The notes under the pieces: generated by a model
Database searches by the model: none
Told to the model about the DNA's origin: nothing
Seen by the model: the letters and a program-made list of their open reading frames with translations, nothing else
Source: Duganella sp. BJB476
GTDB lineage: Bacteria > Pseudomonadota > Gammaproteobacteria > Burkholderiales > Burkholderiaceae_D
Reading direction: 5' to 3'
Length of the DNA stretch: 64,000 nt
NCBI RefSeq assembly: GCF_003416895.1
Contig: NZ_QVIO01000003.1
Location: 372,001-436,000, forward strand
Shown here: positions 48,325 to 56,952 of the stretch, in pieces
How positions within the stretch are numbered: the stretch's first letter is position 1
Layout: every line of letters starts with the position of its first letter
Program-made: the position numbers and the translations under genes

Positions 48325-48720
48325 ATGAACAAGCCGGGCCTGTTAGCAATCATCTTGATACTGATGTGTAGCTGGGCCCATGCGGCGCAATGGGCCAAGG
48401 TCAAGGGCGACGGCGCCGGCGTCTTCTACATCGACAAGGCCAGCATCATCAAGGCCGACAAGACGCGCAAGGTCTGGTCGATGCGCAGCTTCGGCAAGCC
48501 GCAAACCACGCCCGAGGGCAAGCCTTACCGCTCGGTCAAGGCGCTGCACCTGTACTCCTGCGAAGACCGCACCACCGTGTTGCTGTCGCAGGTGTTCTAC
48601 CCCGAGGCCATGGGCAAGGGCGAACCGGTCGAAAACTACAAATACGAGAAATTCAACCCGGAAGACATCGTGCCGGACAGCCCGTTCGACAACGCGCTGG
48701 CGGCCGTGTGCAAACCCTGA
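48325..48720 (+). CDS. Small exported protein, surface-adhesin protein E-like
   Basis: 131 residues with a signal peptide (LLAIILILMCSWAHA, cleavage before AQW). The mature part WAKVKGDGAGVFYIDKASII...KVWSMRSFGKPQ resembles the small beta-rich domain found in Haemophilus protein E and many betaproteobacterial exported proteins. Two cysteines (SCEDR, AVCKP) could form a disulfide. It starts 15 bp after the M48-like lipoprotein gene, so the two may be one unit. Function unknown. Confidence 0.75.
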   Translation: MNKPGLLAIILILMCSWAHAAQWAKVKGDGAGVFYIDKASIIKADKTRKVWSMRSFGKPQTTPEGKPYRSVKALHLYSCEDRTTVLLSQVFYPEAMGKGEPVENYKYEKFNPEDIVPDSPFDNALAAVCKP

Positions 48721-48725
48721 ATTTT

Positions 48726-48824
48726 AAGTTGTTTCAAAATGAGCGCAGCTAGGCGTGGCGCCGAAGACAGTGCGAATGCACGGCGAGGCGCCACAACGAC
48801 GCTGCGGTCTTTTTGAAACAACTT
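48726..48824. repeat. ~100-nt extended hairpin element, copy 2
   Basis: AAGTTGTTTCAAAA / TTTTGAAACAACTT are perfect outer arms, CGCAGC / GCTGCG and GTGGCGCC / GGCGCCAC inner arms, and GTGC-gaat-GCAC the apex, with the unpaired core GAAGACA as in copy 1 (27508-27610). In the middle stem a C-G pair of copy 1 is T-A here and an A-T pair is G-C, so pairing is kept while sequence changes. Like copy 1 it lies exactly between two convergent genes. Confidence 0.8.
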
Positions 48825-48954
48825 AGTTCGGGAAGTTGGGGAACACGTTCCCCATAAGCCAGGTCAGGCCTGCGCACAGCAGCACGGCGAGTATCAGCAC
48901 GATCAACAGGCGGCCGAATTTAGGCGAGCCGTCGTCTTCCTTGGGAGTGGTCAT
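48823..48954 (-). CDS. Small single-span membrane protein (43 aa)
   Basis: MTTPKEDDGSPKFGRLLIVL begins a 43-residue product with a charged N-terminus and one hydrophobic helix (LLIVLILAVLLCAGLTWLMG), ending VFPNFPN. An AGGAA ribosome site precedes the ATG. The frame is open further upstream, but that part overlaps the divergent xdhC gene. No family recognised; it resembles the many small inner-membrane proteins missed by annotation. The repeat element overlaps its last bases and probably provides its terminator. Confidence 0.65.
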   Translation of the reverse strand: MTTPKEDDGSPKFGRLLIVLILAVLLCAGLTWLMGNVFPNFPN

Positions 48955-48997
48955 GGCAGTTCCTGCAAGCTTTAGAGAGCCGTAGTATATTCCATCC

Positions 48998-50020
48998 ATG
49001 GACAGCATCGACCTCGAAGTACTCAAAACCAGCGCAGCGTGGATCGCCGCCGGGCGCCGCTGCGAACTGATCACCGTTATCAAGACCTGGGGTTCCAGTC
49101 CGCGTCCGATCGGCGCCACGCTGGCCATCTGCGACGACGGCACGGTGATCGGCTCCGTCTCCGGCGGCTGCATCGAGGACGACCTGATCGCCCGCGTGCG
49201 CGACGAAGGCATCCGCCGCACGGTGCCGGAAATCGTCAGCTACGGCATCACCGCCGACGAAGCCCACCGTTTCGGCCTGCCCTGCGGCGGCACCATCGAA
49301 CTGGCGATCGAGCCGCTGTCCGCGCGCAGCCGCGTGGCGGAACTGCTGGAACGGCTGGAGCGGCATGAGCTGGTGCAGCGCCGCCTGGACCTGCACACCG
49401 GCGAGGTGGAACTGTCCAAGGCCGCGCCGGGTGCGCAGATGCAGGTCAGCGAGCGCGCCATGGTCAGCCTGCACGGCCCGCGCTGGCGGCTGCTGATCAT
49501 CGGTGCCGGCCAGCTGTCGCGCTTCCTGGCGCAGATCGCCACCGCCATGGACTACCACGTCATCGTCTGCGATCCGCGCGAGGAATACCGCGCCGGCTGG
49601 CAGGTCGACGGCGTGCAGCTGGTGCACGACATGCCGGACGATATCGTGATCGCCATGCAGCTGGACCGCCGCAGCGCCGTCGTCGCGCTGACCCACGATC
49701 CCAAGCTGGACGACCTGGCGCTGATGGAAGCGTTGAAGTCGGACGCGTTCTACGTCGGCGCCATCGGCTCGCGGCTGAACAACAGCAAGCGCCGCGAGCG
49801 GCTTTTGGAATTCGACCTGACGCCGGAACAGCTGGCGCGCCTGCACGGGCCGATCGGCCTTTACATCGGCAGCAAAACGCCGTCCGAGATCGCGATCTCC
49901 ATCCTGGCCGAAATGACCGCGATTAAAAACGGCGTGCCGACCGCGATGCTGATCCCGCACGCGGCCACGCCGACCGCGCCCGGCGAGAACGCCTGCGCGG
50001 TGGACATCGGCGCCGTGTAA
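48998..50020 (+). CDS. xdhC: XdhC/CoxI family protein
   Basis: 340 residues. The N-terminal CoxI domain has TWGSSPRPIGATLAICDDGT and GSVSGGCIEDDLI; the C-terminal Rossmann domain has LLIIGAGQLSRFLAQIA and AVVALTHDPKLDDLAL, AIGSRLNNSKRRERL. XdhC proteins bind molybdopterin, help sulfurate it and insert it into xanthine dehydrogenase-type enzymes. No xanthine dehydrogenase genes are adjacent, so it may serve another Mo-hydroxylase or act alone; the Mo-cofactor operon at 13.6 kb supplies the cofactor. Confidence 0.9.
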   Translation: MDSIDLEVLKTSAAWIAAGRRCELITVIKTWGSSPRPIGATLAICDDGTVIGSVSGGCIEDDLIARVRDEGIRRTVPEIVSYGITADEAHRFGLPCGGTIELAIEPLSARSRVAELLERLERHELVQRRLDLHTGEVELSKAAPGAQMQVSERAMVSLHGPRWRLLIIGAGQLSRFLAQIATAMDYHVIVCDPREEYRAGWQVDGVQLVHDMPDDIVIAMQLDRRSAVVALTHDPKLDDLALMEALKSDAFYVGAIGSRLNNSKRRERLLEFDLTPEQLARLHGPIGLYIGSKTPSEIAISILAEMTAIKNGVPTAMLIPHAATPTAPGENACAVDIGAV

Positions 50021-50117
50021 AAAAGCGCAAGCACGGACAATTCAAAAGCAAGAACCGGCTAGCACGCAGTCCGCGCCCACGGGACAATAGCGCAACCATA
50101 CACCGACTGGAATCCGC

Positions 50118-51008
50118 ATGAGCACCGCCAACCTGTTCCGCCTGATCTTCCTCGCCGCCATCTGGGGCGGCTCCTTCCTGTTCATGCGCATCGCCGCGCC
50201 GGTGCTGGGCGCCGCCGTGCTGATCGAATACCGCGTGCTGTTTGCGTCGCTGTTCCTGGCGATCATCGCGCTGGCCTTGAAAAAACCGCTAAACCTGCGC
50301 CAGAACTGGAAGCACTACCTGATCCTCGGCCTGTTCAATTCCGCGCTGCCGTTCCTGATGTTCGCCTTCGCCGCACGCACGCTGTCGGCCTCCCTGCTGG
50401 CGGTGCTGAACGCCACCACGCCGCTGTGGGGCACGCTGATCGCCGCCGTCTGGACCCGCCACATGGTCAGCGCCAAGGTGATGCTAGGCCTGCTGCTGGG
50501 CGCCTGCGGCGTGGCGCTGCTGGTCGGCTTCGACCATGTCACCACCAAGCCGGGCGCCGGCATCGCCATCGCGGCGGTGCTGTTCGCCTCCTTCAACTAC
50601 GGCATCGCCAGCAACTACGCCAAGCAGGCCAAGGCGGTCGAGCCATTCTCCAACGCGCACGGCTCGATGTGGGCGTCGACGCTGCTGGTGCTGCCGGCGG
50701 TGCCGTTCTTCCCGGCGCCGGGCGAGCCAACCATCGGCATCATGGGCGCGGTGCTGGCCCTGGGCGTGTTGTGCAGCGGCGTGGCCTACCTGATCTACTT
50801 CCGCTTGATCCAGGACGTCGGCCCGTCGTCGGCGCTGACGGTGACCTTCCTCAGCCCCCTGTTCGGCATCCTGTGGGGCATGCTGTTCCTCGGCGAGAGC
50901 GTCGGCTGGTACACCTTCGTCGGCGCCGCCATCGTCATCACCGGCACCGCGCTGGTCACCGGCTTCCGTCCCAGCTTCGGCTTCCTGAACAAGGCCAAGA
51001 CGGCGTGA
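50118..51008 (+). CDS. EamA/DMT-family transporter
   Basis: 296 residues, ten membrane helices in two EamA repeats (LFRLIFLAAIWGGSFLFMRI opens the first; GIAIAAVLFASFNYGIASNY the second). It belongs to the RhaT/YdcZ-like drug/metabolite exporters, cargo unknown. Its stop overlaps the GTG start of the next gene (GTGA). Confidence 0.88.
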   Translation: MSTANLFRLIFLAAIWGGSFLFMRIAAPVLGAAVLIEYRVLFASLFLAIIALALKKPLNLRQNWKHYLILGLFNSALPFLMFAFAARTLSASLLAVLNATTPLWGTLIAAVWTRHMVSAKVMLGLLLGACGVALLVGFDHVTTKPGAGIAIAAVLFASFNYGIASNYAKQAKAVEPFSNAHGSMWASTLLVLPAVPFFPAPGEPTIGIMGAVLALGVLCSGVAYLIYFRLIQDVGPSSALTVTFLSPLFGILWGMLFLGESVGWYTFVGAAIVITGTALVTGFRPSFGFLNKAKTA

Positions 51009-51910
51009 AGCCCTTCACCTTGCCGCTACCGGCCAACTACCGGCTGCACGACGTACTGGCCTTCCACAGCCGCGACGCCGAAAGCGTGGCCGAGGAAGTC
51101 AGCCCTGAACGCCTGCGCAAAGGCATGCTGATCGCCGGCGTGCCGGTGGTGCTGGAGATCGTGCCCGACCACGCCATCGCGCCCACCAGCGCCAGCTACA
51201 CCGTGCATGCCGACGGCAAGTTGTCCAAGGCCGCGCAGGAGCAGGTGCGCGAGGCGGCGCTCAGTATCCTCGGCCTGCGCATCGATCCGGAGCCGTTCAG
51301 CGCCTTCGCCGCCAAAGACAAGATGTTCGGGCCACTGACGCGCGCGCAGCCCGGCCTGCGCATCGTGCAATCGGCCACCGTGTTCGAGGCGCTGACGTGG
51401 GCCATCATCGGCCAGCAGATCAACCTGTCGTTCGCGATCTCCTTGCGCCGCACCTTCATCCTGCAGGCGGGCCGCCAGCACAGCAGCGGCTTGTGGTGCT
51501 ACCCCGCCGCCGCCGATGCGGCCAGGCTGCAAATCGACGACCTGACCAGCCGCAAATTCTCGCGCGCGAAGGCGGAGACGCTGCTGCGCCTGGCCGGCCT
51601 GGTCGCCAGCGGCGAACTGCCGCTGGAGCTGTCGCCGTCGAACAGCATCGAACAGGTGTCGGCGGCGCTGCTGGCGGTCAAAGGCATCGGTCCCTGGACC
51701 GTCAACTACGGACTGCTGCGCGGCTACGGCTACGCCGACTGTTCGCTGCACGGCGACGTCGCGATCCGCGCCGCGCTGCAGCACCTGCTGGGCGAAGAGA
51801 CCAAGCCGGACATGCCACGCACCGAAAAAATCCTGGCCAGGTACAGCCCTCACCGCACCATGGCCGCCGCCCATCTGTGGGCCAGCCTGCACCCACGAGA
51901 TCCTGAGTAA
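51005..51910 (+). CDS. alkA: DNA-3-methyladenine glycosylase II, AlkA-like
   Basis: 301 residues. The start is GTG at 51005-51007 overlapping the upstream stop; the frame is open much further back but there lies inside the transporter gene. An AlkA N-terminal domain (about 1-110) is followed by the HhH-GPD domain: WAIIGQQINLSFAISLRRTF, the hairpin VKGIGPWTVNYGLLRGYGYA, and the catalytic aspartate in HGDVAIRAAL. It excises alkylated bases. Co-transcription with an EamA transporter has no obvious meaning. Confidence 0.88.
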   Translation: MKPFTLPLPANYRLHDVLAFHSRDAESVAEEVSPERLRKGMLIAGVPVVLEIVPDHAIAPTSASYTVHADGKLSKAAQEQVREAALSILGLRIDPEPFSAFAAKDKMFGPLTRAQPGLRIVQSATVFEALTWAIIGQQINLSFAISLRRTFILQAGRQHSSGLWCYPAAADAARLQIDDLTSRKFSRAKAETLLRLAGLVASGELPLELSPSNSIEQVSAALLAVKGIGPWTVNYGLLRGYGYADCSLHGDVAIRAALQHLLGEETKPDMPRTEKILARYSPHRTMAAAHLWASLHPRDPE

Positions 51911-51976
51911 GATTTTGCTTGAGCCTGACGCAACGTCAGGCTTTACGCTGCATGCATTACCGTGAAGGAGTATGCA

Positions 51977-52843
51977 ATGCAACCATCGCCCCTCGGCCAC
52001 CTGGCCGGTCCCAAACCCAGCGCCTGGATGACCGCCACCTTGCGCGCCGCGCATCAACTGTACGACCAGCCGCTGATCCTGCGCGACGCGATCGCCCTGC
52101 GCATCCTGGGCGGCGAACGCGAAACCCAGCTGCGCGCCGACGAAGAACGCCAGCGCCATCCGCTGGCGGTGGCCATGCGCGCCACGCTGGTGGTGCGCGC
52201 CCGCCTGGCCGAAGACAGCTGGCAGGCCGCCCATCGGCAAGGCGTGAACCAGTACGTGATCCTCGGCGCCGGCCTGGATACCTATGCCTATCGCGCAGAC
52301 TGCACGCCATCCGCGCGGCTATATGAAGTCGACCTGCCGGCCATGCAGCAATGGAAGCGCGCATGCCTGCGCGCGGCGGACATCGCGGAACCGGCGGCGC
52401 TGACCTACGTCACCACCGATTTCGAACAATCCTCGCTCAGCGCCGACTTGCTGCTCGCCGGGCTGGCCGACGATGCACCTTCCTGCTTCTCGTGGCTGGG
52501 CGTGACCATGTATTTGCAACCGGACTCCGTGATGCGCACCTTGCAGGACATCGCCGCCTGCCCGCCGGGCAGCAGCATCGTGTTCGACTACTGCGTGCAC
52601 GACTCGCAGCTGACCGAGACCGAGCGCATGGGACTGCGCGTGGTGACCAGCGCCCTGGCGGCGCAAGGCGAACACCTGGTCAGCGCCTTCGATCCGCAAG
52701 CGCTGGAGCACATGCTACGCCAGTACGGCTACAGCCAGGTCGAGCACTTCGGCGCGCAGGAACTCAGCGACCGCTATCTGAGCGAACGCACCGACGGCCT
52801 GCGCCTGAGCGGCATCTTCCGCATGATACGGGCCACGGTTTAA
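51977..52843 (+). CDS. Class I SAM-dependent methyltransferase (leucine carboxyl methyltransferase-like, PPM family)
   Basis: 288 residues from MQPSPLGHLAG; AAGGAG seven bases upstream fixes this ATG over one five codons earlier. The SAM pocket is VILGAGLDTYAYR, followed by YEVDLPAMQQWKR and SWLGVTMYL, the pattern of the TIGR00027-type bacterial methyltransferases related to leucine carboxyl methyltransferases. These often act on small carboxylic acids or polyketide-like metabolites. The MerR gene starts 15 bp later in the same direction. Confidence 0.85.
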   Translation: MQPSPLGHLAGPKPSAWMTATLRAAHQLYDQPLILRDAIALRILGGERETQLRADEERQRHPLAVAMRATLVVRARLAEDSWQAAHRQGVNQYVILGAGLDTYAYRADCTPSARLYEVDLPAMQQWKRACLRAADIAEPAALTYVTTDFEQSSLSADLLLAGLADDAPSCFSWLGVTMYLQPDSVMRTLQDIAACPPGSSIVFDYCVHDSQLTETERMGLRVVTSALAAQGEHLVSAFDPQALEHMLRQYGYSQVEHFGAQELSDRYLSERTDGLRLSGIFRMIRATV

Positions 52844-52858
52844 CGTACACTTCGGGGC

Positions 52859-53887
52859 ATGGAAAAAACCGTACTGAAGATCGGCGAACTGGCCGCGCGC
52901 TCCGGCCTGACGGTGCGCGCGCTGCATCACTACGACAGCATCGGCCTGTTGACACCGTCGGCGCGCGCCGCTTCCGGCTACCGCCTGTACAACCGTGACG
53001 ACGTCGCGCGCCTGCATCACATCCAGGCGCTGCGGCGCTTCGGCATGTCGCTGGCCGATATCGCCACCTTCCTCGCCAGCCCGGACGCGCCGTTTGCCGA
53101 CATCGTCGCGCAGCAGATCGCCGCGCTGGGCAAACAGATCGAACAGGCGACCACGCTGCGACTACAACTCACGCAACTACAGGACACCTTGAGCAGCGGC
53201 CGCAGCCCCGAGCTGTCGGACTGGCTGGCGACGCTGGAGGAAATGGACCTGTACGACAAATACTTCACTCGCGAGGAGTTGAAGCGCCTGCCCTTCTGGC
53301 AGCAGCACGCGCGCCGCAACACCGCCTGGGCCGCGCTGGTGGACGAGGCGGAAACGCTGATAGAACAAGGCGCGCCGCCCGACGATGCGCGTGCGGGCGA
53401 GCTGTCGCAGCGCTGGATGCGGATGCTGGAGCACGATACCGCCGCCAATCCCGAATTCGCGCGCCGCCTGACCGTCATGCTGGATCGGGAGGCCAAGGCG
53501 CAACAGCAAACCCGCATCACGCCGGCGTTGAAGGAATACGTGTCGGCGGCGTTCGGCGCGCGCAAGCTGGCCATCTACGCGCGCTATCTCAACGCCGACG
53601 AAATGCGCACCATGCGCGAAAACAGCGGCAAGAACCAGGACCAGTGGATGTCGCTGATCGCCGGCGTGCATCAGCATCTGGAAGATGGCGTCGCCCACGA
53701 TGCGCCGTCGGCGCAAGCGCTGGCGCGCCAGTGGATGACGCTTTACCTGTCGCAGATCGGCGGCGACCCGGCCACGCTGGCCAAGATCCGCGCCGCGCAC
53801 GACCAGGAACCCGCGCTGCTGAGCGGCACCTGGATCCCCCCCGCCATGCTCGACTACATCAGGACCGCCTACGCCACGCTGGCTTGA
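52859..53887 (+). CDS. MerR-family regulator with TipAS-like C-terminal domain
   Basis: 342 residues. The MerR HTH (about 7-75: KIGELAARSGLTVRALHHYD, GYRLYNRDDVARLHHIQALR) is followed by a dimerisation helix and a long helical C-terminal domain (about 135-342) resembling the TipAS antibiotic-recognition fold (EMDLYDKYFTREELKRLPFW). Such regulators sense amphipathic small molecules and activate efflux or modification genes. Its neighbour is a small-molecule methyltransferase, a possible target or partner. Confidence 0.87.
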   Translation: MEKTVLKIGELAARSGLTVRALHHYDSIGLLTPSARAASGYRLYNRDDVARLHHIQALRRFGMSLADIATFLASPDAPFADIVAQQIAALGKQIEQATTLRLQLTQLQDTLSSGRSPELSDWLATLEEMDLYDKYFTREELKRLPFWQQHARRNTAWAALVDEAETLIEQGAPPDDARAGELSQRWMRMLEHDTAANPEFARRLTVMLDREAKAQQQTRITPALKEYVSAAFGARKLAIYARYLNADEMRTMRENSGKNQDQWMSLIAGVHQHLEDGVAHDAPSAQALARQWMTLYLSQIGGDPATLAKIRAAHDQEPALLSGTWIPPAMLDYIRTAYATLA

Positions 53888-53957
53888 TCAAGCGTAAGGC
53901 CGAGGTCCATATTGCGACCTAAGATCGCGGAGGTGCCCCCACGTCCAGGAGACCTCG

Positions 53958-56747
53958 ATGATACGATTCAGCAAAAATTCAACCAACCGGCGCCATCGCG
54001 TACCGCGTCTGGCCGCTGTGCTGCTGACGCTGACGCTAGGCGCCTGCAACACCGCGCGCGACACCGACAGCTTGATGGCCCAGGCCCGGCAATATCGCAC
54101 CAAGGGCGAGACCAAGGCCGCCATCATCGAGCTGAAAAACGCGCTGCAGAAAGCTCCAGACAGCGCGCCCGCCCGCCTGCTGCTGGGCGAGGTCTATATC
54201 GAAGCGGGCGATATCGCATCCGCCGAGAAAGAAGTGCGCAAGGCGCAGGCGCTGGGCATCGGCGCGACGGAAGTCATGCCCCGCCTGGGCAAGGTGATGC
54301 TGATGCAAGGGCAATTCAAGAAACTGCTCGACGAAATCAAACCCGACCCTTCCAGCCCGCACCAGACGGAGCTGCTCATATTGCGTGCCAACGCCTACCT
54401 GGGCCTGGGCGACACGGCGCAAGCCCAGCAACTGTTCGACGATCTGCTGGCGAAAAACCCGGACCTGGCCGAAGCGATGCTGGGCCAGGCAAGGATCGCC
54501 GCCCTGTCGCAACGCCTGGACCTGGCCTCGCAACATATCGAACACGCGCTGGCCAAGCATCCCGACAACATCGAGTGCCTGCGTTTCAAGGGCGACCTCT
54601 TGCGCCAGCAAGGAAAGACCGCGGCCGCCCTGCTGATAAACAAGCAAATCCTGACCCTCCAGCCCAACAACGCACAAGCCCATATCGATAGCGCCACCCT
54701 GCTGATCCAGGACAAAAAACTGGCCGAGGCCCGAGCCGAAATCGAAGCCGCCCGCAAGATCTCATCCAACAGCCTGCAGGTGATCTACACCCAGGCCCTG
54801 CTCGACTTTCAGGAGGCGAAATATCCGGCGGCGCGCGATTCGCTGCAGCTGATATTGAGGGTGCTTCCCGATCACATGCCCAGCTTGCTCTTGATGGGAT
54901 CCGTGCAAATGGCCATGGGCTCGTATCTGGAAGCCGAGCTAACGCTGCGCAAATTTCTCGACTCGAATCCGCACCATGTCTACGCCAGCAAGCGCCTGGC
55001 CGGCATCCTTTTGAAAAGTGGCAAGACCGACGACGCCATCGCCGTACTGGAGCCGGTGTTGGAGACGCATCAGACGGACGTGGAGCTGCTGGCCCTGGCG
55101 GGACAGGCGCAGATACAAGGCAGGCATTTCGCCAAGGCGGCCGACTATTTCCAGAAAGCCAGTGACCTGGCGCCGCAAACAGCCAGCTTGCATACCTCGC
55201 TGGGACTGAGCCGCCTTGGCGCCGGCGAGTCGGAGCGCGCGGTGGCCGAACTGGAACAGGCAACCGCCCTGGATGACAAGAACGACAAGGCCGGCATCCT
55301 GCTGGCGATGACCCACTTGCGCAACAAGGAATACGACAAGGCGCTGCTGGCGGTGACGGCCATGGAAAAACACGACGGCAAGAATCCGCTGGTGCAAAAC
55401 CTGAAAGGCGGCATCCTGCTGTCCAAGCACGACCTCGCTGGCGCGCGCGCCAGCTTCGAACAGGCGCTGGTGTTGGACCCGGCCTACCCGTCGGCCCTCG
55501 ACAATCTGGCGCAAATGGACTTGATGGAGAAAAAACCCGAACGCGCCCGCCAGCGTTACGAAGCGGCGCTCGCCAAGGACAAGAAAAACGTGGGCCTGAT
55601 GACGGGCCTGGCCAAGCTGGCCCTGACACAGAATAACAACGCGGAAGCGGTGCGCTGGCTGGAGCGCGCCACCGCCGACCATCCCGAGGCCTTGACCCCG
55701 GCATTGCAGTTGGCAACGCTTTACCTGCGCACCGGCGCCAAGGAAAAATCGCTGAAGCTGGCACAGACCATCCAGGCCAGCCATCCCGCCGATCCCGACG
55801 CGCTGATACTGCTGGCACAGGTCCAGACTGCGAACGGCAACTACGAAGCCGGGCTGGAAAACTATACCAAGCTGGCCGCATTGCAACCGGGGTCGGCTGC
55901 GGTGCAGCTGCGCATCGCCTATGCCCAGGTCGCGCTCAAGGACAATGACGGCGCCCTCGATTCTGTCAAGAAAGCCTTGCGCTTGCAGGAAGACTGGTTC
56001 GAAGCCCAAGTCCTGGCGACCACCTTGCTGGTGGATGGCAAAAACTACGCGGAAGCGCTGGCCATCGCACAAACCGTACAGCGCCAGCGGCCCGAGATGC
56101 CGGCGGGGCTGACGCTGGAGGGCGACATCTGGATGGCCCAGCACAAACCGCAAGACGCGCTGCGCGCCTACGAGCGGGCATACAAGATGGAGCAGTTGCC
56201 GCCGTTGGCAATCAAGATCCACCAGGCCCTGCTGCTGGCGGGCAAGACCAGGGAAGCGAGCCTGCATGCCACCCAATGGCTGCAGCAACATCCAAACGAG
56301 CCCAGCTTCCGGCTCTACCAGGCCAGTGCCGATCTGGCGGCAGGGCGATACAAGCCGGCGATCAGTTCATTCGAGGCTATCGTCCGGCAAGATCCGAAAA
56401 ATGCCGTGGCGCTCAACAACCTGGCCTGGGCCTACCAGCAGGAGAAGGACCAACGCGCGCTGGCGACCGCCGAACGGGCTTACCAGCTGGCCGGCGCCAA
56501 TCCCGGCATCCTCGATACCCTGGGCTGGATCCTGCTGGAGAAAGGCGAAACAGGCCGCGCCCTGCCCTTGCTGCAACAAGCCAAGACCCTGACGCCCAAC
56601 GTGCCCGACATCGGCTACCACCTCGGCGTGGCGCTGATGAAGTCCGGCGACAAACGCGCCGCGCGCCGCCAGTTCGAACAACTGCTGGCCGCCAACAAAG
56701 ACTTCCCGCAACGCGCCGAGGTGAAGGCGATGCTGGAGTCCTTGTAG
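53958..56747 (+). CDS. prsT: PEP-CTERM system TPR-repeat lipoprotein PrsT
   Basis: 929 residues. A lipoprotein signal ends LTLGAC; the rest is a near-continuous array of TPR repeats (AIIELKNALQKAPDSAPARL, TAQAQQLFDDLLAKNPDLAE, up to AVALNNLAWAYQQEKDQRAL and a final IGYHLGVALMKSGDKRAARR). This length and layout is that of PrsT, the TPR lipoprotein of PEP-CTERM/exosortase exopolysaccharide loci. It probably acts in polymer export or assembly at the periplasmic face of the outer membrane. A PEP-CTERM protein gene follows directly; exosortase itself is not in the window. Confidence 0.9.
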   Translation: MIRFSKNSTNRRHRVPRLAAVLLTLTLGACNTARDTDSLMAQARQYRTKGETKAAIIELKNALQKAPDSAPARLLLGEVYIEAGDIASAEKEVRKAQALGIGATEVMPRLGKVMLMQGQFKKLLDEIKPDPSSPHQTELLILRANAYLGLGDTAQAQQLFDDLLAKNPDLAEAMLGQARIAALSQRLDLASQHIEHALAKHPDNIECLRFKGDLLRQQGKTAAALLINKQILTLQPNNAQAHIDSATLLIQDKKLAEARAEIEAARKISSNSLQVIYTQALLDFQEAKYPAARDSLQLILRVLPDHMPSLLLMGSVQMAMGSYLEAELTLRKFLDSNPHHVYASKRLAGILLKSGKTDDAIAVLEPVLETHQTDVELLALAGQAQIQGRHFAKAADYFQKASDLAPQTASLHTSLGLSRLGAGESERAVAELEQATALDDKNDKAGILLAMTHLRNKEYDKALLAVTAMEKHDGKNPLVQNLKGGILLSKHDLAGARASFEQALVLDPAYPSALDNLAQMDLMEKKPERARQRYEAALAKDKKNVGLMTGLAKLALTQNNNAEAVRWLERATADHPEALTPALQLATLYLRTGAKEKSLKLAQTIQASHPADPDALILLAQVQTANGNYEAGLENYTKLAALQPGSAAVQLRIAYAQVALKDNDGALDSVKKALRLQEDWFEAQVLATTLLVDGKNYAEALAIAQTVQRQRPEMPAGLTLEGDIWMAQHKPQDALRAYERAYKMEQLPPLAIKIHQALLLAGKTREASLHATQWLQQHPNEPSFRLYQASADLAAGRYKPAISSFEAIVRQDPKNAVALNNLAWAYQQEKDQRALATAERAYQLAGANPGILDTLGWILLEKGETGRALPLLQQAKTLTPNVPDIGYHLGVALMKSGDKRAARRQFEQLLAANKDFPQRAEVKAMLESL

Positions 56748-56841
56748 GCGCCTGTCGGTTTTCTTTACACGCTATGCCTCCGCGCTGAAGATATTTTTAA
56801 AAAACACTTTAAAAACAGATGCTTAGAAAATCCTTCAATCA

Positions 56842-56856
56842 TGGCTTGGCATTTGC
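56842..56856 (+). promoter_or_regulatory. Sigma-54 (-24/-12) promoter before the PEP-CTERM gene
   Basis: TGGCTTGGCATTTGC followed by T aligns with the consensus TGGCACGRNNNTTGC(W): the invariant GG and GC are at correct spacing, and only the AC of TGGCAC differs. It lies about 97 nt upstream of the start codon in an otherwise AT-rich gap. PEP-CTERM genes are known to be controlled by the PrsK-PrsR two-component pair acting with RpoN, which fits. Confidence 0.7.
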
Positions 56857-56952
56857 TTAGTAGTGGATAGCTGACTAACTCCAAATGGTCGGCAAGGTAT
56901 TGAAACCCCACCCTAGCGTAGCGATACTCCAATCATCAAGGAAGGAAACAAA

